Of a stretch of DNA of 64,000 bases, positions 44,437 through 56,246 are shown one piece after another (positions within the stretch are counted from its first letter, which is position 1; every line of letters begins with the position of its first letter). The DNA is taken from NCBI GenBank assembly GCA_905250025.1, contig CAJNOJ010000094.1, forward strand, positions 6,193-70,192, in the 5' to 3' direction. The translations under genes and the position numbers were made by a program. Origin of the DNA: Adineta ricciae (taxonomy: Eukaryota > Rotifera > Eurotatoria > Adinetida > Adinetidae). The notes beneath the pieces are model-generated. The model made no database searches, was not told the DNA's origin, and was given only the letters and a program-made list of their open reading frames with translations.

Positions 44437-45274
44437 TTTGTTCTGTTCATGTGAATAAAACTTAGTTTGAAACGATAGTGTTGCTTCATATACTTATCTC
44501 GTTATGGGCAATTGACAATCATCGCTAAGCCTGTATAGCAAATGCTCTTGGAATTGGCTGTTTTTGTGCAGAAACACCTCACTAGTATCAGAGGTCGGAT
44601 TGATTTCCGAATGCAATTGGTTTAGTATTTTACAGGCAGAAGTTCGAAAGGGAACTTAAAAAAGCAAATAGTTCGTTGGTATGAGTGCATCGAGATGTAT
44701 TTCAGAATCAGAAAAAAATCCTTTACAAAGAAAAGGCAACATATGAATTTGACCTGGCATGAAGCCTACAATTTTCTTTTCACGTAGTACAGTTCAACAC
44801 TATAGACCGATAGATATAGGCTCACCCGTCACAATGGCTTCCTTCAATGTTATCAGTGCAGTGAACACAAGACAAAGAATGAGGACGGGATGAAATGCCT
44901 TTCTATCCCTTAATCGTAGTTATTGGTGAGAAATGACGTGTTGATGCATGTTTATACTGTTCGTTATCAAATTTAGCTGTACCAGGAAGATTTCATGCCA
45001 ATTACTGAGAAGCAAAAGTGACGACCGAACATTCTTTCATCACTTTGTCAGTTAGGAATATCTTCTGTTTTTACACTTGCAATTAATGTGTTCGAGATGT
45101 CACTGTTCGACATAGTCGCGTCAGTTATTTAAAGACGACGAAAAAAATTCTTTGTGATTGGCATCTTTTTATTCTGTTTAATGAGTCATGAAAAAGTTTT
45201 TATAACCTTCTTCTAACTGTGCATCACTTTACTTCGCTCTATATATTAAAATAATTTGTCTAGAAGCTGTGAAG
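44437..45274. other. Intergenic region, 4-TM gene to F-box gene
   Basis: About 840 bp without a supported gene on either strand. It includes accgatagatataggct at 44806-44822, also found upstream of the 4-TM gene at 43491-43507. The rest looks like ordinary AT-rich spacer. Confidence 0.6.
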
Positions 45275-46294
45275 ATGCTTCTAAATGAAAATAAGATAAG
45301 TGTAGGTGGTGCGTTAGGTGTTCTGACATTGGAATCTTTACCGGATGAATTATTTTATGATATTTTCTATTATTTATCTGCTCAAGATCTATACGACGGT
45401 TTTTACAATTTGAACTATCGATTTCGATCGATTCTTGCGACGCTCACTAATCTCTATAGCGAAATAACTATCAAAGATGAAACAAATTCGCTTGCTTCTC
45501 GTTATTTTGCTTCTCGTATTGTTGCACTCAGTATAAAACACGTTGAGTCGTTTGATCTCTCCGCATTTTCAACCATTCGTTCGCTTACTCTGCTTGCCGA
45601 ACCTAATCGTGAGCAATGTCAATCGATTCAACGCTTTCTTCCTCATCTCGAACAACTTGTTACATGCAAATCGTCTACTCGACATTTTTCTTACTCAACT
45701 TCAGCATCGCATTTTGTCTTCACCAACGCCTATCCATTCCTTCGTTCATCTTCGCTAAATTTAGTTTCATACAAAGACGAACAATCATGGACACATGTAC
45801 TATCATTGCGTTTTCTAAGTATTCGAATCATTGATCTGAGAATATATCCGCAAATACTTCGAACTTGTCCGTCACTTGTTCGATTTCAACTGGAATTCAA
45901 GAATAATTTTCAACTACCGAAATTGTTCTACAGATTTGACTCTCATTCATCTCTTCGATACTTACATCTTCGTTTACACTCAACACCATATTCCTATTGC
46001 TTAATCACTGCTTTACTCCTCTCCCTTGTGCCAAACTTACGACAGTTCTCTCTTCATGGTTGTCTCTCCGAAGCTGGCGATATCAATATTGAATCACTTG
46101 CAGAGATTCTCCATCAACATGTCCCTCATCTCGATCACTTCTACCTCACCATGGCAATTCAACAAACTCTATCTACAAACAACTGGCAAAAAATGCGGCA
46201 ACTACATTCGCTCTTTCACCGTCTAACCATCGAATCACCAACACCACATTCGCTAGCACGCTTGACTATCCAATCAAAGAAGAACTTGATATAA
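45275..46294 (+). CDS. F-box protein, second LRR-like type
   Basis: A single exon of 339 residues from the ATG at 45275. The F-box is at residues ~17-60 (LTLESLPDELFYDIFYYLS, then GFYNLNYRFRSIL). The remaining alpha/beta leucine-rich region contains FDLSAFSTIRSLTLLAE, LRYLHLRLHS and LRQFSLHGCLSEAG. It is related in layout to the gene at 38424 but diverged and intron-free. The role is inferred to be an SCF adaptor. An AATAAA lies at about 46379. Confidence 0.82.
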   Translation: MLLNENKISVGGALGVLTLESLPDELFYDIFYYLSAQDLYDGFYNLNYRFRSILATLTNLYSEITIKDETNSLASRYFASRIVALSIKHVESFDLSAFSTIRSLTLLAEPNREQCQSIQRFLPHLEQLVTCKSSTRHFSYSTSASHFVFTNAYPFLRSSSLNLVSYKDEQSWTHVLSLRFLSIRIIDLRIYPQILRTCPSLVRFQLEFKNNFQLPKLFYRFDSHSSLRYLHLRLHSTPYSYCLITALLLSLVPNLRQFSLHGCLSEAGDINIESLAEILHQHVPHLDHFYLTMAIQQTLSTNNWQKMRQLHSLFHRLTIESPTPHSLARLTIQSKKNLI

Positions 46295-46603
46295 AAACTG
46301 ACGAACTTCAGTTTCTATTGGGAGATTAGTTATTCTAATTGTGAGTGTTTCGAATAGTCAGATAAGACATTAAGTGCTAATAAAACATATTTTTCTTCGA
46401 TTCACTTAATGTATTTTTTATAATGAAATATAAAGCTTTTTTTATCAAAACGAAGAAGAAACAAAAGTACAGTGCTTCCTTCTTTTCTCAACGAACATCA
46501 ATGCAAAATTAATAAAGCACTTTGCACGCATCTACACACTCTCTCTGTATTATCCCAAAGACTTAGGTATTTTTCAAAGAGAACAACAAGAAGCGCTTTC
46601 AAC
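46295..46603. other. Intergenic region, F-box gene to second GPCR
   Basis: About 310 bp. The reading frame of the GPCR is open upstream to 46472, but that stretch lacks transmembrane or signal character and is treated as 5' untranslated DNA. Confidence 0.55.
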
Positions 46604-47602
46604 ATGACGAACATATCAATCATTGCCGAACAAATATATTCTTTCTCTCAAGAATACGCATTCTATGGCAGTATGATTATCATGATCGGTGGACTACTCA
46701 GTAACATCTGTCTTATGCTTACTCTAACCGGTGTTCGAATTTTCCGTCAAAATCAATGTGCGTTTTACTTAACTAGCGAGTGTTTTGCGAATATTGGCAT
46801 ACTTTCCATAATACTCACTTCAAGAATGTTGACTCGTATTGGAAAGGTTGACCCTGTGAATTTATCGGAGGTTTGGTGTAAAATACGTTCGTGGCTGATA
46901 AACGTTTTTTGTGTAACATCGCTTGGAACAGTGTGTTCTGCTGCGTGTGATCAATATCTCTCGACTAACCATCGATATTCACTGCGACAACGAAGCACAC
47001 TGATATTAGCACATCAGCTAGTCTTCACCGTTGTACTTTTCGCGACTATTCATAGCATTCCTCTACTTGTTTATTCGTCTATTGATCCAACGGCTGGCTG
47101 TCAGATTTCCAATCGAATCCTCATTCGTTATTACACCGTTTTCTATTATCCGTTCGTGACAACTAGTTTTCCAATTATCGTCGTCAGCTCGTCGAGTTTC
47201 TTAGCGTATCGGAACGTTCGTCGTCTCGTTCGTCGACATATCCCAGTCATTCGTCGTCGATTGGACCGACAGTTAACAGCGATGGTTTTAACACGTTCAA
47301 TATGTCTGATCGCACTTGGTTTACCTTATATCGTTTATTCGCTCTATGCACTTAATAGCACCATTCGTAAAGATGATGAATTAAGTTTAGCAATCAGTCA
47401 GCTGTTCGAAGTAGTGACTCTATCGTTATTCTACACAAATTATTCAATTAACTTTTATGTGTTTCTTTTCATCTCCGCACAGTTTCGTCGACAAGTGAAA
47501 TACTATTTTTTCAAAAGATGGTTCCGGTTGGCCACGCAAGTACCTCATCGATGTCGAAATAAAATTGCACCACAAGTGATCGCTGTTATTGATCTCGATT
47601 GA
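46604..47602 (+). CDS. Rhodopsin-like GPCR (rotifer-type), second
   Basis: A single exon of 332 residues from the ATG at 46604, which gives a short glycosylatable N-terminus (MTNISIIAEQ) before TM1 (FYGSMIIMIGGLLSNICLML). TM3 ends SAACDQYLSTNHRY (DQY instead of DRY). The second extracellular loop holds CQISNRILIRYYTVFYYPF. TM6 is SICLIALGLPYIVYSLYAL, and TM7 ends YSINFYVFLFISAQFRRQ, a degenerate NPxxY. It is related to the pseudogene at 49508-50024. The ligand is unknown; the overall form is peptide-receptor-like. Confidence 0.84.
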   Translation: MTNISIIAEQIYSFSQEYAFYGSMIIMIGGLLSNICLMLTLTGVRIFRQNQCAFYLTSECFANIGILSIILTSRMLTRIGKVDPVNLSEVWCKIRSWLINVFCVTSLGTVCSAACDQYLSTNHRYSLRQRSTLILAHQLVFTVVLFATIHSIPLLVYSSIDPTAGCQISNRILIRYYTVFYYPFVTTSFPIIVVSSSSFLAYRNVRRLVRRHIPVIRRRLDRQLTAMVLTRSICLIALGLPYIVYSLYALNSTIRKDDELSLAISQLFEVVTLSLFYTNYSINFYVFLFISAQFRRQVKYYFFKRWFRLATQVPHRCRNKIAPQVIAVIDLD

Positions 47603-47792
47603 CACCCACGCAGAGTTGTGTTTGCGTGTGCAAGGAATTCAATTATGTTAGCAGATAATATGATGGAATGACAATTATGTTCAGCTTATTGCATCTGTGA
47701 AAAGAATTTATTATTAATAAAGTTCAAAGAGAAGATTCTTCGGAAAGTAAAAACATTTCTAGACAAGAACAAGACGACATGAAGCTTATTAA

Positions 47793-48300
47793 TCACATAA
47801 AAATAAGAACAAAAATTAAAAAATAAAACATTGTTCCCATTATTTTCATAGTTATTGCGCTGTTGCAAAGATCGGTATTGCAGCAACAAAAACTTAGCTT
47901 AGCTTTGCCTGTACTTACTAAGTGACACCCATTTTTCGTGCAAACCGGTGTCAAAGCAGTCACAGCAGTTGGATCATTTCGTGTAACAAATTGTACATTG
48001 TTTATCTCTTGTTTATATTTCTAAATAAGCAAATTATATTTGATGCATGGTACATTAGATAGTCGAAGAACTCGTACCCAGCACCAATTGTCCGATGACC
48101 TGATTATTCCTGCGTTATACCGTGTTGTCTCGAATGGATCATTGCAATTCGAAAAGCGATAATGACAATAATAACATTGTAATGATACTGTACTTCCGAT
48201 AACTATCAGCGAGAGTATGTATTGAGTGGATTTAGATGGAAATTTTGATGGTACACTTACCAAGAGTGGATAGAAGAACGACGTAGGATATCTGATGCAT
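47793..48300 (-). CDS. Ly6/uPAR-domain, probably GPI-anchored protein
   Basis: Complement of 48261..48300, 48078..48202 and 47793..48020; introns are 57 bp each. The 130 residues begin with a signal peptide (MHQISYVVLLSTLVIGSTVS), then LQCYYCHYRF, CNDPF, WCWKYKQE, VCTKNGCHL and the Ly6 ending CCCNTDLCNS. A hydrophobic C-terminal tail (MFYFLIFVLIFM) is typical of a GPI signal. The three-finger fold is made only after splicing; exon 1 is 40 bp, so no long open frame reveals it. The role may be cell-surface recognition or channel modulation; the ligand is unknown. Confidence 0.82.
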
Positions 48301-50105
48301 GTTGATTTGTTAAATCGTATTTTTGAAGTGTACTATTGGAAATAAAATGTAATGGCAAAACATATTCAAATAGCTGTTGGTAGTTAATCGTATACGTGCT
48401 ACTACCCTCGTTGTTATCAAGGTTGTTGCTTCCATCAAACAATTCATGAATATTTTATACAAAATATTTCGGCGAGAAATCGTGTTGTCATGAAATTACA
48501 CTCATATATTGGTTCCTAGAATCTATCCGGGTGTGAGAATCTTCTACAGATGTGTTATGAGATGTATGCGGTTTTTCTCGATTATCCTATGGCAAATAAG
48601 GATGATGAAAATTTCACGAGCGTTATAATTTATTTGTCAAATGAATAAATATACCAATTGCTGCTATTTTTCCGGTAATTCCGATTTGATGACAGGCACA
48701 TATAGACTTATTTCCTTCATGCCGAAAATGCACGAGTGTCAATGTTGTATTTCGTATACAATCAGTGAGAAGTACCCAATCTTCGATATCAAATTCTAAA
48801 TCAAAGAAGAAATGGACAGCAATGTACTTGTTCTCGTAGACACACACATGGAAAGTAAATACGATAAGAGCGAATTGACATAACTGAATACTTCCTTCTT
48901 TTTAATGATTGATTCCAAATACAGGGGAGCTTGACCTTTTCAAATCTTTATGATGTAGATATCTCACCCAGTCAAGATCACGCATTCCTTATGGTCTGCT
49001 CGAATCAATAAACTACACTTCTTTATTCAGGAAATGTTTCTGCCGATTCCATGTTTTCATTTTGTCAAAGAAGAGGATGCTCTGGTAGACCGGCCTTACG
49101 ACCTATCTACTACTTTTCGTCATCGCAACCCGTATGTGATCATAAAAGATCGAACTACCTTTTGATGTTTTGTAATAAGTGACTTTCTTGCATCTTAACT
49201 GCGCAAGCCATCTACGGTGTCTGCACATCTTTCGCTTTTCTCTTTCACTGCTAAGAAGTGAAACTTGTCAGGACAAAGGACACTAAATGCTTCGTTTTTT
49301 CTCGCGAATAATTAGTTAATACAATAGAGAAAGAGGTAAATTGACTGTTTGCAGTCAAACCACGCGTTGCGATGACGAAAAGTTGCAGATAGGTTGTGAA
49401 ACCGGTCTGCCAGAGCAGCGCTTAATAACATCCAATGTAATACCATACGCTGCATGCAAATAACCTGGCAATTTCGAGAATTGAAATCTGTCAGCAAGCG
49501 GCGCACTTTATACTGGTTTATTCAATTTAATCTTTGGATTTTTTGGTAATTTGTTTCTTCTTATTGTCTCGTTCAAGCAAGTGGGTCCTATTCTCTCTGG
49601 ACTATAAGTTTTATGACCATTGATCGATATCTGTTTAGACATCATCGGTATGACCTTCGACGAAGAAACACATTGAAATTGGAGTATTCTTCAACCAATT
49701 TCAATTTTTGTCTTACTTTGTTTTGCACAGTTCACTTTTTCGCAACGTTCTATGAAGTTCGATTTCCGTTAGATTGTGTGAGTTAGAATCCAATTATGAC
49801 AAGATATTATTCATATTTTTATTTTCTGATTCTGGATGATGTCAGCCCGTGTGATTTGTTTGACATTTCTCGGCACGTCCTTTCAACTCATCTCACCATA
49901 TTAATCGTCCACGAATTCGGATGACCCAAATTCAACGGTCTCGACTTTTCTTTTACAAAACGCAATCGAATTGTTCCTGCTCCTTTCACGCAACAAGAGC
50001 CCATTATCTCTGAACGTTCATAAATAAATAATAGATGTAGATATGTTTATTATCAACTAAGCGAAGACAATGTTCATTATAAGAAGGGAGAAAGAAAGAA
50101 TTTAT
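48301..50105. other. Long intergenic region containing a GPCR pseudogene
   Basis: 1.8 kb between the Ly6 gene and cathepsin L. The right half carries the decayed GPCR described separately. The left part (48301-49500) has only small frames without recognisable domains, such as a 74-codon minus-strand frame at 48623-48847, and no repeat or RNA gene that I can see. Confidence 0.6.
49508..50024 (+). pseudogene. Decayed rotifer-type GPCR
   Basis: Pieces of a receptor appear in order but in different frames. They are TM1 (NLIFGFFGNLFLLIVSF, ~49526), TM3 with the motif MTIDRYLFRHHRYDLRRR (~49614), a TM4-like stretch ending in a stop near 49787, the loop-2/TM5 motif NPIMTRYYSYFYF (~49793), and a C-terminus RNRIVPAPFTQQE ending TAA at 50024. 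The TM3-loop and loop-2 motifs match the intact GPCR at 46604, and RIVPAP matches the tail of the GPCR at 40736. TM2, TM6 and TM7 are missing and stops or frameshifts interrupt it. Confidence 0.75.
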
Positions 50106-51339
<1,234 letters not shown>

Positions 51340-52017
51340 TTTTTGTTACTGTATACTTTCTTGTTGAAAGGAGAACTACTGAAGAAAAGTTGGATCCAAC
51401 GGTGCTTTATATAGGTACTGCGGTTTTTGTTGTGTCAGTGTTTTCTCCAGATAAGGATCAAGGAAAAAAGAGTATATTTACGGAATGGGAATTACGCGTG
51501 CGTTGTTGTTGAAATGACCAAGCAAACGTAATTTATCTTTTGTTTTAGACAACAAAGTAAGTGATGATCAGGCTAAAATACTTTTTTGCTGAATCACTCT
51601 TCGCCAAGATTCGTTAATTTACATTTGTTGTCCTTATTTGCAAAGATTCTTCGCAAGGAAAGAAGGTTTGATTTTTCTTTAAGAATCTCACTTTGAAAAT
51701 CACTATCTCAAATATTGCTTTCTGTTCATTTCTTTCGTTTTGAACTCGTACAATTGCCATTCTTTTCAATATATTTGCCTTATAATGCTTGTGTCATTGT
51801 TGTTGTTTGTCCAGGATTACCTTGGACTATTTTTAGACCTCAATCATTACATTGATCGATAACGATTGATGCATTGTCATATGAAAAAGAAAAGGATGTT
51901 ATCTTTTAGATAAATTTTCATGTATTTTATTAACGTCAGCATGATATCCTGATCAAACAGAACAAATAAAGAAACCATTGAATATCGAAACAGTTTATTC
52001 AAAGATCGTCGATCTAT
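51340..52017. other. Intergenic region upstream of cathepsin L
   Basis: About 680 bp between the cathepsin start and the end of the membrane ART gene, both on the minus strand. No gene, repeat or RNA is seen; the cathepsin promoter should lie at its left side. Confidence 0.6.
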
Positions 52018-53367
52018 TCATACACAATAACAAACGGTTGAATCAAATTCCGTGTCGAGACCATATTCTTTAACTTTCGTATCGTGCTTTTTCTCAATGA
52101 CGACAACCCATTTGAGAATCTGTGATTTAGGATCTTTAATGCAAAACTCGTCTTTACTTTCGTCATCATGATTCATATAACATGTATCATATTTCGCATG
52201 CCATTTCGACTCGAAGACAAAATCGTGCAGAGTTTTATCAAATGTTCTTGATGTTTTAGTTCGGTTAATTTGCCGTTTGTCAACTTCGAACACTTTTCCC
52301 ATTTTCACTACGGCGATTATAACGGCACCGCCATTTTTTCCGGCTTCTGCTTTTGCTTCTGCACCTGCAGTTGATCGAGCAAAATAGACACCTTTCCCAA
52401 GCATGCCTTGTCCACTTCGACGAAACTCCGAATGAACAATTGAAACAGCTGATGAAGTTTTCGTTACATGAAAACCAATGTATGTCGCAGCTGGATCTTC
52501 TGCTTTCAGTATGGACCAACGCGGTTGTGGATGGTAACTTTTACTATGGAAAATCGCCACATGACTCAAATGTCGATTGCGACAGTCTTTCACAGCACAT
52601 TCTCGGTCACCTATCATATCCTTACGATTCTCTTTGCCGACTATATGATATGGTAAATACCGTTTGTGCTTCCATGATCGACAATGACAACGCGTGTCTA
52701 TCGATGGAGTGTAACACCACCAAACGCCGTAATGATACAAATCCAGTAGAATTGTACCGACCAAGAAGATCATTGACACACTACACGTATAAAAATTGGA
52801 TTGGCCACGTCGGTCGCTTTCTAGAAAACTGAAACGTCGTATACTCATATCAGAAATCAGTCGAGACTTACTTGAGACAGACCAATACAAGTAAATCGCC
52901 GTTCCTCGTAATAGCATACATAGAGAGAGAAAAATTGCTCGTAAACGAAATCGTAGTTTCGGTCTCGCTCGATAGCACGGACAATTACAGTCGAATGAAA
53001 TGAACCGATGAAGTGCTTTGAAGCCACCAAGTGATTCGCAACAACCTTTTCGATTCGCTCTCGAACCTGTTCGAAAGATCGCATATGCACATGCGAAACA
53101 ACACATGCATTGAATCATCGCGATAAATAACAATACCATAATTCCCATGAGAAAAGCCATGATTGAACTGATCCAATCCAAGAGAAATGCAATGGCAATG
53201 TGATCAGTTAGATTTGCTACATTTTTTATAGCGAAGGTTTCATTTTTCGATATCGCCGGAGAAATCATGATGAATACGCGAAAACTTCCACATAATGCTT
53301 CACACAGTGAAAGGGCAGCTAAAACTATAATACGATATTTGTAAAAGCGTGGACAATTGCAACACAT
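52018..53367 (-). CDS. Multi-pass membrane protein with C-terminal GIG1/PARP-like ART domain
   Basis: Complement of 52872..53367 and 52018..52820; a 51-bp in-frame intron; 432 residues. The N-terminal half has about four hydrophobic segments (YRIIVLAALSLCEALCGSF, ISSIMAFLMGIMVLLFIAMI, LRAIFLSLCMLLRGTAIYLYW, VSMIFLVGTILLDLY) and Cys-rich loops. The C-terminal domain reads YIGFHVTKTSSAVSIV (His283) and GMLGKGVYFARS (Tyr311), followed by GKVFEVDKRQ. This pattern is like the PARP-related fold of fish GIG1 proteins. The third catalytic residue cannot be assigned safely. An ART-like fold on a polytopic membrane carrier is unusual; activity and topology are inferred. Confidence 0.75.
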   Translation of the reverse strand: MCCNCPRFYKYRIIVLAALSLCEALCGSFRVFIMISPAISKNETFAIKNVANLTDHIAIAFLLDWISSIMAFLMGIMVLLFIAMIQCMCCFACAYAIFRTGSRANRKGCCESLGGFKALHRFISFDCNCPCYRARPKLRFRLRAIFLSLCMLLRGTAIYLYWSVSSKSRLISDMSIRRFSFLESDRRGQSNFYTCSVSMIFLVGTILLDLYHYGVWWCYTPSIDTRCHCRSWKHKRYLPYHIVGKENRKDMIGDRECAVKDCRNRHLSHVAIFHSKSYHPQPRWSILKAEDPAATYIGFHVTKTSSAVSIVHSEFRRSGQGMLGKGVYFARSTAGAEAKAEAGKNGGAVIIAVVKMGKVFEVDKRQINRTKTSRTFDKTLHDFVFESKWHAKYDTCYMNHDDESKDEFCIKDPKSQILKWVVVIEKKHDTKVKEYGLDTEFDSTVCYCV

Positions 53368-53590
53368 TTTTTATTGAGTTACCAACTAGATTCACAAAGG
53401 TAGAAGATCTTTTATCAAAATAAATATTCGTCATCACATATTTTCTCTTGATAGCAGTTTCTAAGAATGCACTTCGCAAATTTCTATGAAATACTGACCT
53501 CTCTCAGTAAACACATCTCTATGGTACATCGCACTGACCATTCAGATTACTTTTGAAAATTTTACGTGTAAAATTCAGAAGAGAAAAAGA

Positions 53591-54693
53591 ATGATTAACT
53601 TTCTCAGCACACGTATTGGGTTTTTACGACCGTTGATTTCAAAGTATTCGACTAAAACAATAAATCCATCCAAACGGCAATATCCATCAAAGGATTCGTC
53701 CAATGAAGTCTTGAGAAGATTAAATTACCTCGACAATTACGAGCGTGCATTCCAGTTCTTTGATAATCTCGTCAAACAAAATCAAGTCACTGTTGCATCT
53801 CTATTGACGATACTGGATACATGCACCCGGTCAGGACAAATTCAACGTGGCCGTCAGATAGAGCAAATGGTTAATCAATCGAGTCAATGGAAGTATCATG
53901 TACGTGTTCAGACAGCTTTTATTAATATGTTCATGAAATTTCACATGATTGATCAGGGTTAGTTTGTTCTTGTGGTAGACAAGTTTGGTTTTTTTGATTT
54001 TCTCGTTGCAGCGGAGAAAATTTTCGAACGCATCCAACAATTACCGAGCTGCGATGCGATTGTTTATAATTCGATGTTGGTCGGTAGGAGTCGTTTCGTT
54101 TCCGTAAGTTCTTGTTCACTTGTTTGCAGAAAGGTTATCTACGAAATCAACAAGTCGAAAAATGCTTTTCCTGCGTTGAGAAAATGCGCTCGCGAGTCCC
54201 ACCGGATAATGTAACGTACACTCTTCTTCTTAACGGTAAACATTTTCAACTACTTTCTGAGATTCACATCAATCAGTTTTTAGCCTGTACGTTCTTACGT
54301 GATAAACAACGTGGCAAAGCTATTCATCAGGAGTTATCATCCAACTTAGACAGTCAGCATGTTCATTTACAAAATGCGTTAATTGATTTCTATGGTAAAA
54401 TTAACGAAATAACCATCGCAGAGAATATTTTCCATAAAATGACGTTACGTGAAACAAGCACATACAATTCTCTAATGAAAGCTTATTTAATCAATCGAAT
54501 GGCAATGAAAGTATTGAAATTGTTCGAACAGATGAAAGAAAATAATCTCGATACAGTTGGACCGATCGGATTTCGACCGGATTTAATTACATTTATGGCT
54601 GTGTGTGATGCATGTGAACAGCTTGGACTGTTGAATAGTCCAGATAGTTCATATGGAGAATATAATTGGAAAAAAATCTTTTCAAAAAACTAG
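53591..54693 (+). CDS. Plant-like pentatricopeptide repeat protein, probably mitochondrial
   Basis: Exons 53591-53957, 54012-54079, 54130-54235, 54284-54693; 316 residues. The N-terminus (MINFLSTRIGFLRPLISKYS) looks like a mitochondrial presequence. PPR helices include VASLLTILDTCTRSGQIQRG, HLQNALIDFYGKINEITIAE, ETSTYNSLMKAYLINRMAMK and PDLITFMAVCDACEQLGLL. The NALIDFYGK and TYNSLMKAY phrasing matches plant PLS-type arrays rather than animal PPR proteins. PLS/DYW PPR proteins have been reported in bdelloids and attributed to horizontal transfer. No E or DYW domain follows: the frame stops soon after a partial repeat, so it is short for the class. The predicted role is organelle RNA binding. 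Confidence 0.78.
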
Positions 54694-54755
54694 AAACTCA
54701 ACAACTTGTACTTATTTTGTATTTTGTTTTTCAGATAGATACTTATCAGTATTCC

Positions 54756-56245
54756 ATGGCTGAAGTAATGCAGTTTTTTACTGAAGTTTTTGTTAAATAT
54801 GATTGTATGTCATCGGTTTAGATCGAACGTCCACGACTTTTCTACGATCCAAATTCTCTTTCAAGTTTCAATCGGTTTCGAATTGTTCATACGCATCTTG
54901 ATTTGACAGTTAACTTCGACTCTCATGTTCTCGACGGTTCTGTTCAACTCGATATTCAACCACTGGATAATCAATCATGCGATCGTTCCTCAAGCATAAC
55001 AACAGAGAATCACGAGATTCCAAACAATCATGGAAATATTCTCGTACTTGACTCTCGTCATTTAGACATTAAACAAGTGATACTCAAATCTGACTCAAAT
55101 GAAAAGGTTCTTCCATTTCAAATCGATATCGAACGTGAATCATTGGTTATTGAACTGAACGATCTCCAATTGGATTCGAATTTCTCAATCAAAATTTCCT
55201 ACGCAACGTCTAGTACAAAATGTACCGCTTTGCAATGGTTAACGAAAGAGCAAACAGCCGATAAACAATATCCGTACATGTTCAGCCAATGCCAAGCTAT
55301 TCATGCACGATCATTATATCCATGTCAAGATACACCCGGAGTGAAAAGCACTTATTCAGCAAAGATAACATGTCCGAAACCGTTGACAGTGGTATGTATA
55401 GACGATTGCAAAGGAGCTATTTAAGTGTTGTTGTCTTAGTTGATGAGTGGTTTGCAAAGCAAACATGATGAAGCGACGAATACGTTCTATTTCGAACAGA
55501 AACAACCGATTGCATCGTATTTAATTGCCATCGCTGTTGGAAATTTAGTTTCGCATGATTTGAGTCCACGTATTCGCGTTTGGACGGAGCCAAGTATGAT
55601 AAAGCAATGTCAATATGAATTCGAAGAATCGGAACGCTTTCTAACGGCTGCTGAAGAACTTCTCGGCAAATATCAATGGCAACGATATGATTTTCTTGTG
55701 TTACCACCCTCATTTCCTTGTAAGTATTTTCTATCAACTTGTTCGAAATACGTTTTTATTCGATTGATTTAGATGGAGGAATGGAAAATCCATGTATGAA
55801 TTTTCTGACTCCAACATTACTCGCCGGCGATCGCTCATTAATTAGCACCATCGTTCATGAGATGACACATTCGTGGACGGGTAACCGTTTTTGCGAGAAA
55901 TTGCGCCTTGAAAGTACTTTCTTGTAGGAAATTTGGTAACGAACGAAAATTGGGAACATTTCTGGTTGAATGAAGGCTTCACGTCGTTCATCGAAGCGAA
56001 GATTCTTGGTAATTTGTCGAAAAATAATGGAAAAGAAACTCGACGATTTCATGCTGCCCAGCAATGGCAAGAATTGAAATCAGCTGTAACAACATGGGGA
56101 GACGAGCATCCGTACACTTGTCTGGTCTATCGTTTACATAATGTTGATCCCGATGACGCTTATAGTTCAGGTAATCATCATGTTAACTCTTTTGATCCTG
56201 ATCTGTCGTATTTATACGAGTTTAGTTCAATATTACAAAGGTGCA
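54756..56245 (+). CDS. Leukotriene A4 hydrolase-like M1 aminopeptidase, 3' end missing
   Basis: Exons 54756-54764, 54822-55391, 55440-55719, 55773-55880, 55928-56170 and 56226->56245. The 9-bp first exon (Met-Ala-Glu) is inferred from its donor and frame. The protein follows LTA4H closely: [55 protein letters not shown] and [15 protein letters not shown]. The zinc site is His315, His319 and Glu338 (HExxH-18-E), and GGMEN (288-292) is the peptide-binding motif. It should be a cytosolic zinc aminopeptidase, perhaps with epoxide hydrolase activity. The last ~200 residues are lost at the n at 56246; what follows the n is not recognisable as its continuation. Confidence 0.9.
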
Positions 56246-56246
56246 N
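56246..56246. other. Single-n contig junction inside the LTA4H-like gene
   Basis: The aminopeptidase exon is cut after KGA, and the next base starts block B' with the same sequence that follows the n at 32510. Adjacency is therefore unsupported. Confidence 0.9.

Noticed and set aside
48623-48847. 74-codon minus-strand frame
   Set aside because: No domain, no flanking splice partners and no second copy for comparison; it could be a relic exon but is not supported.
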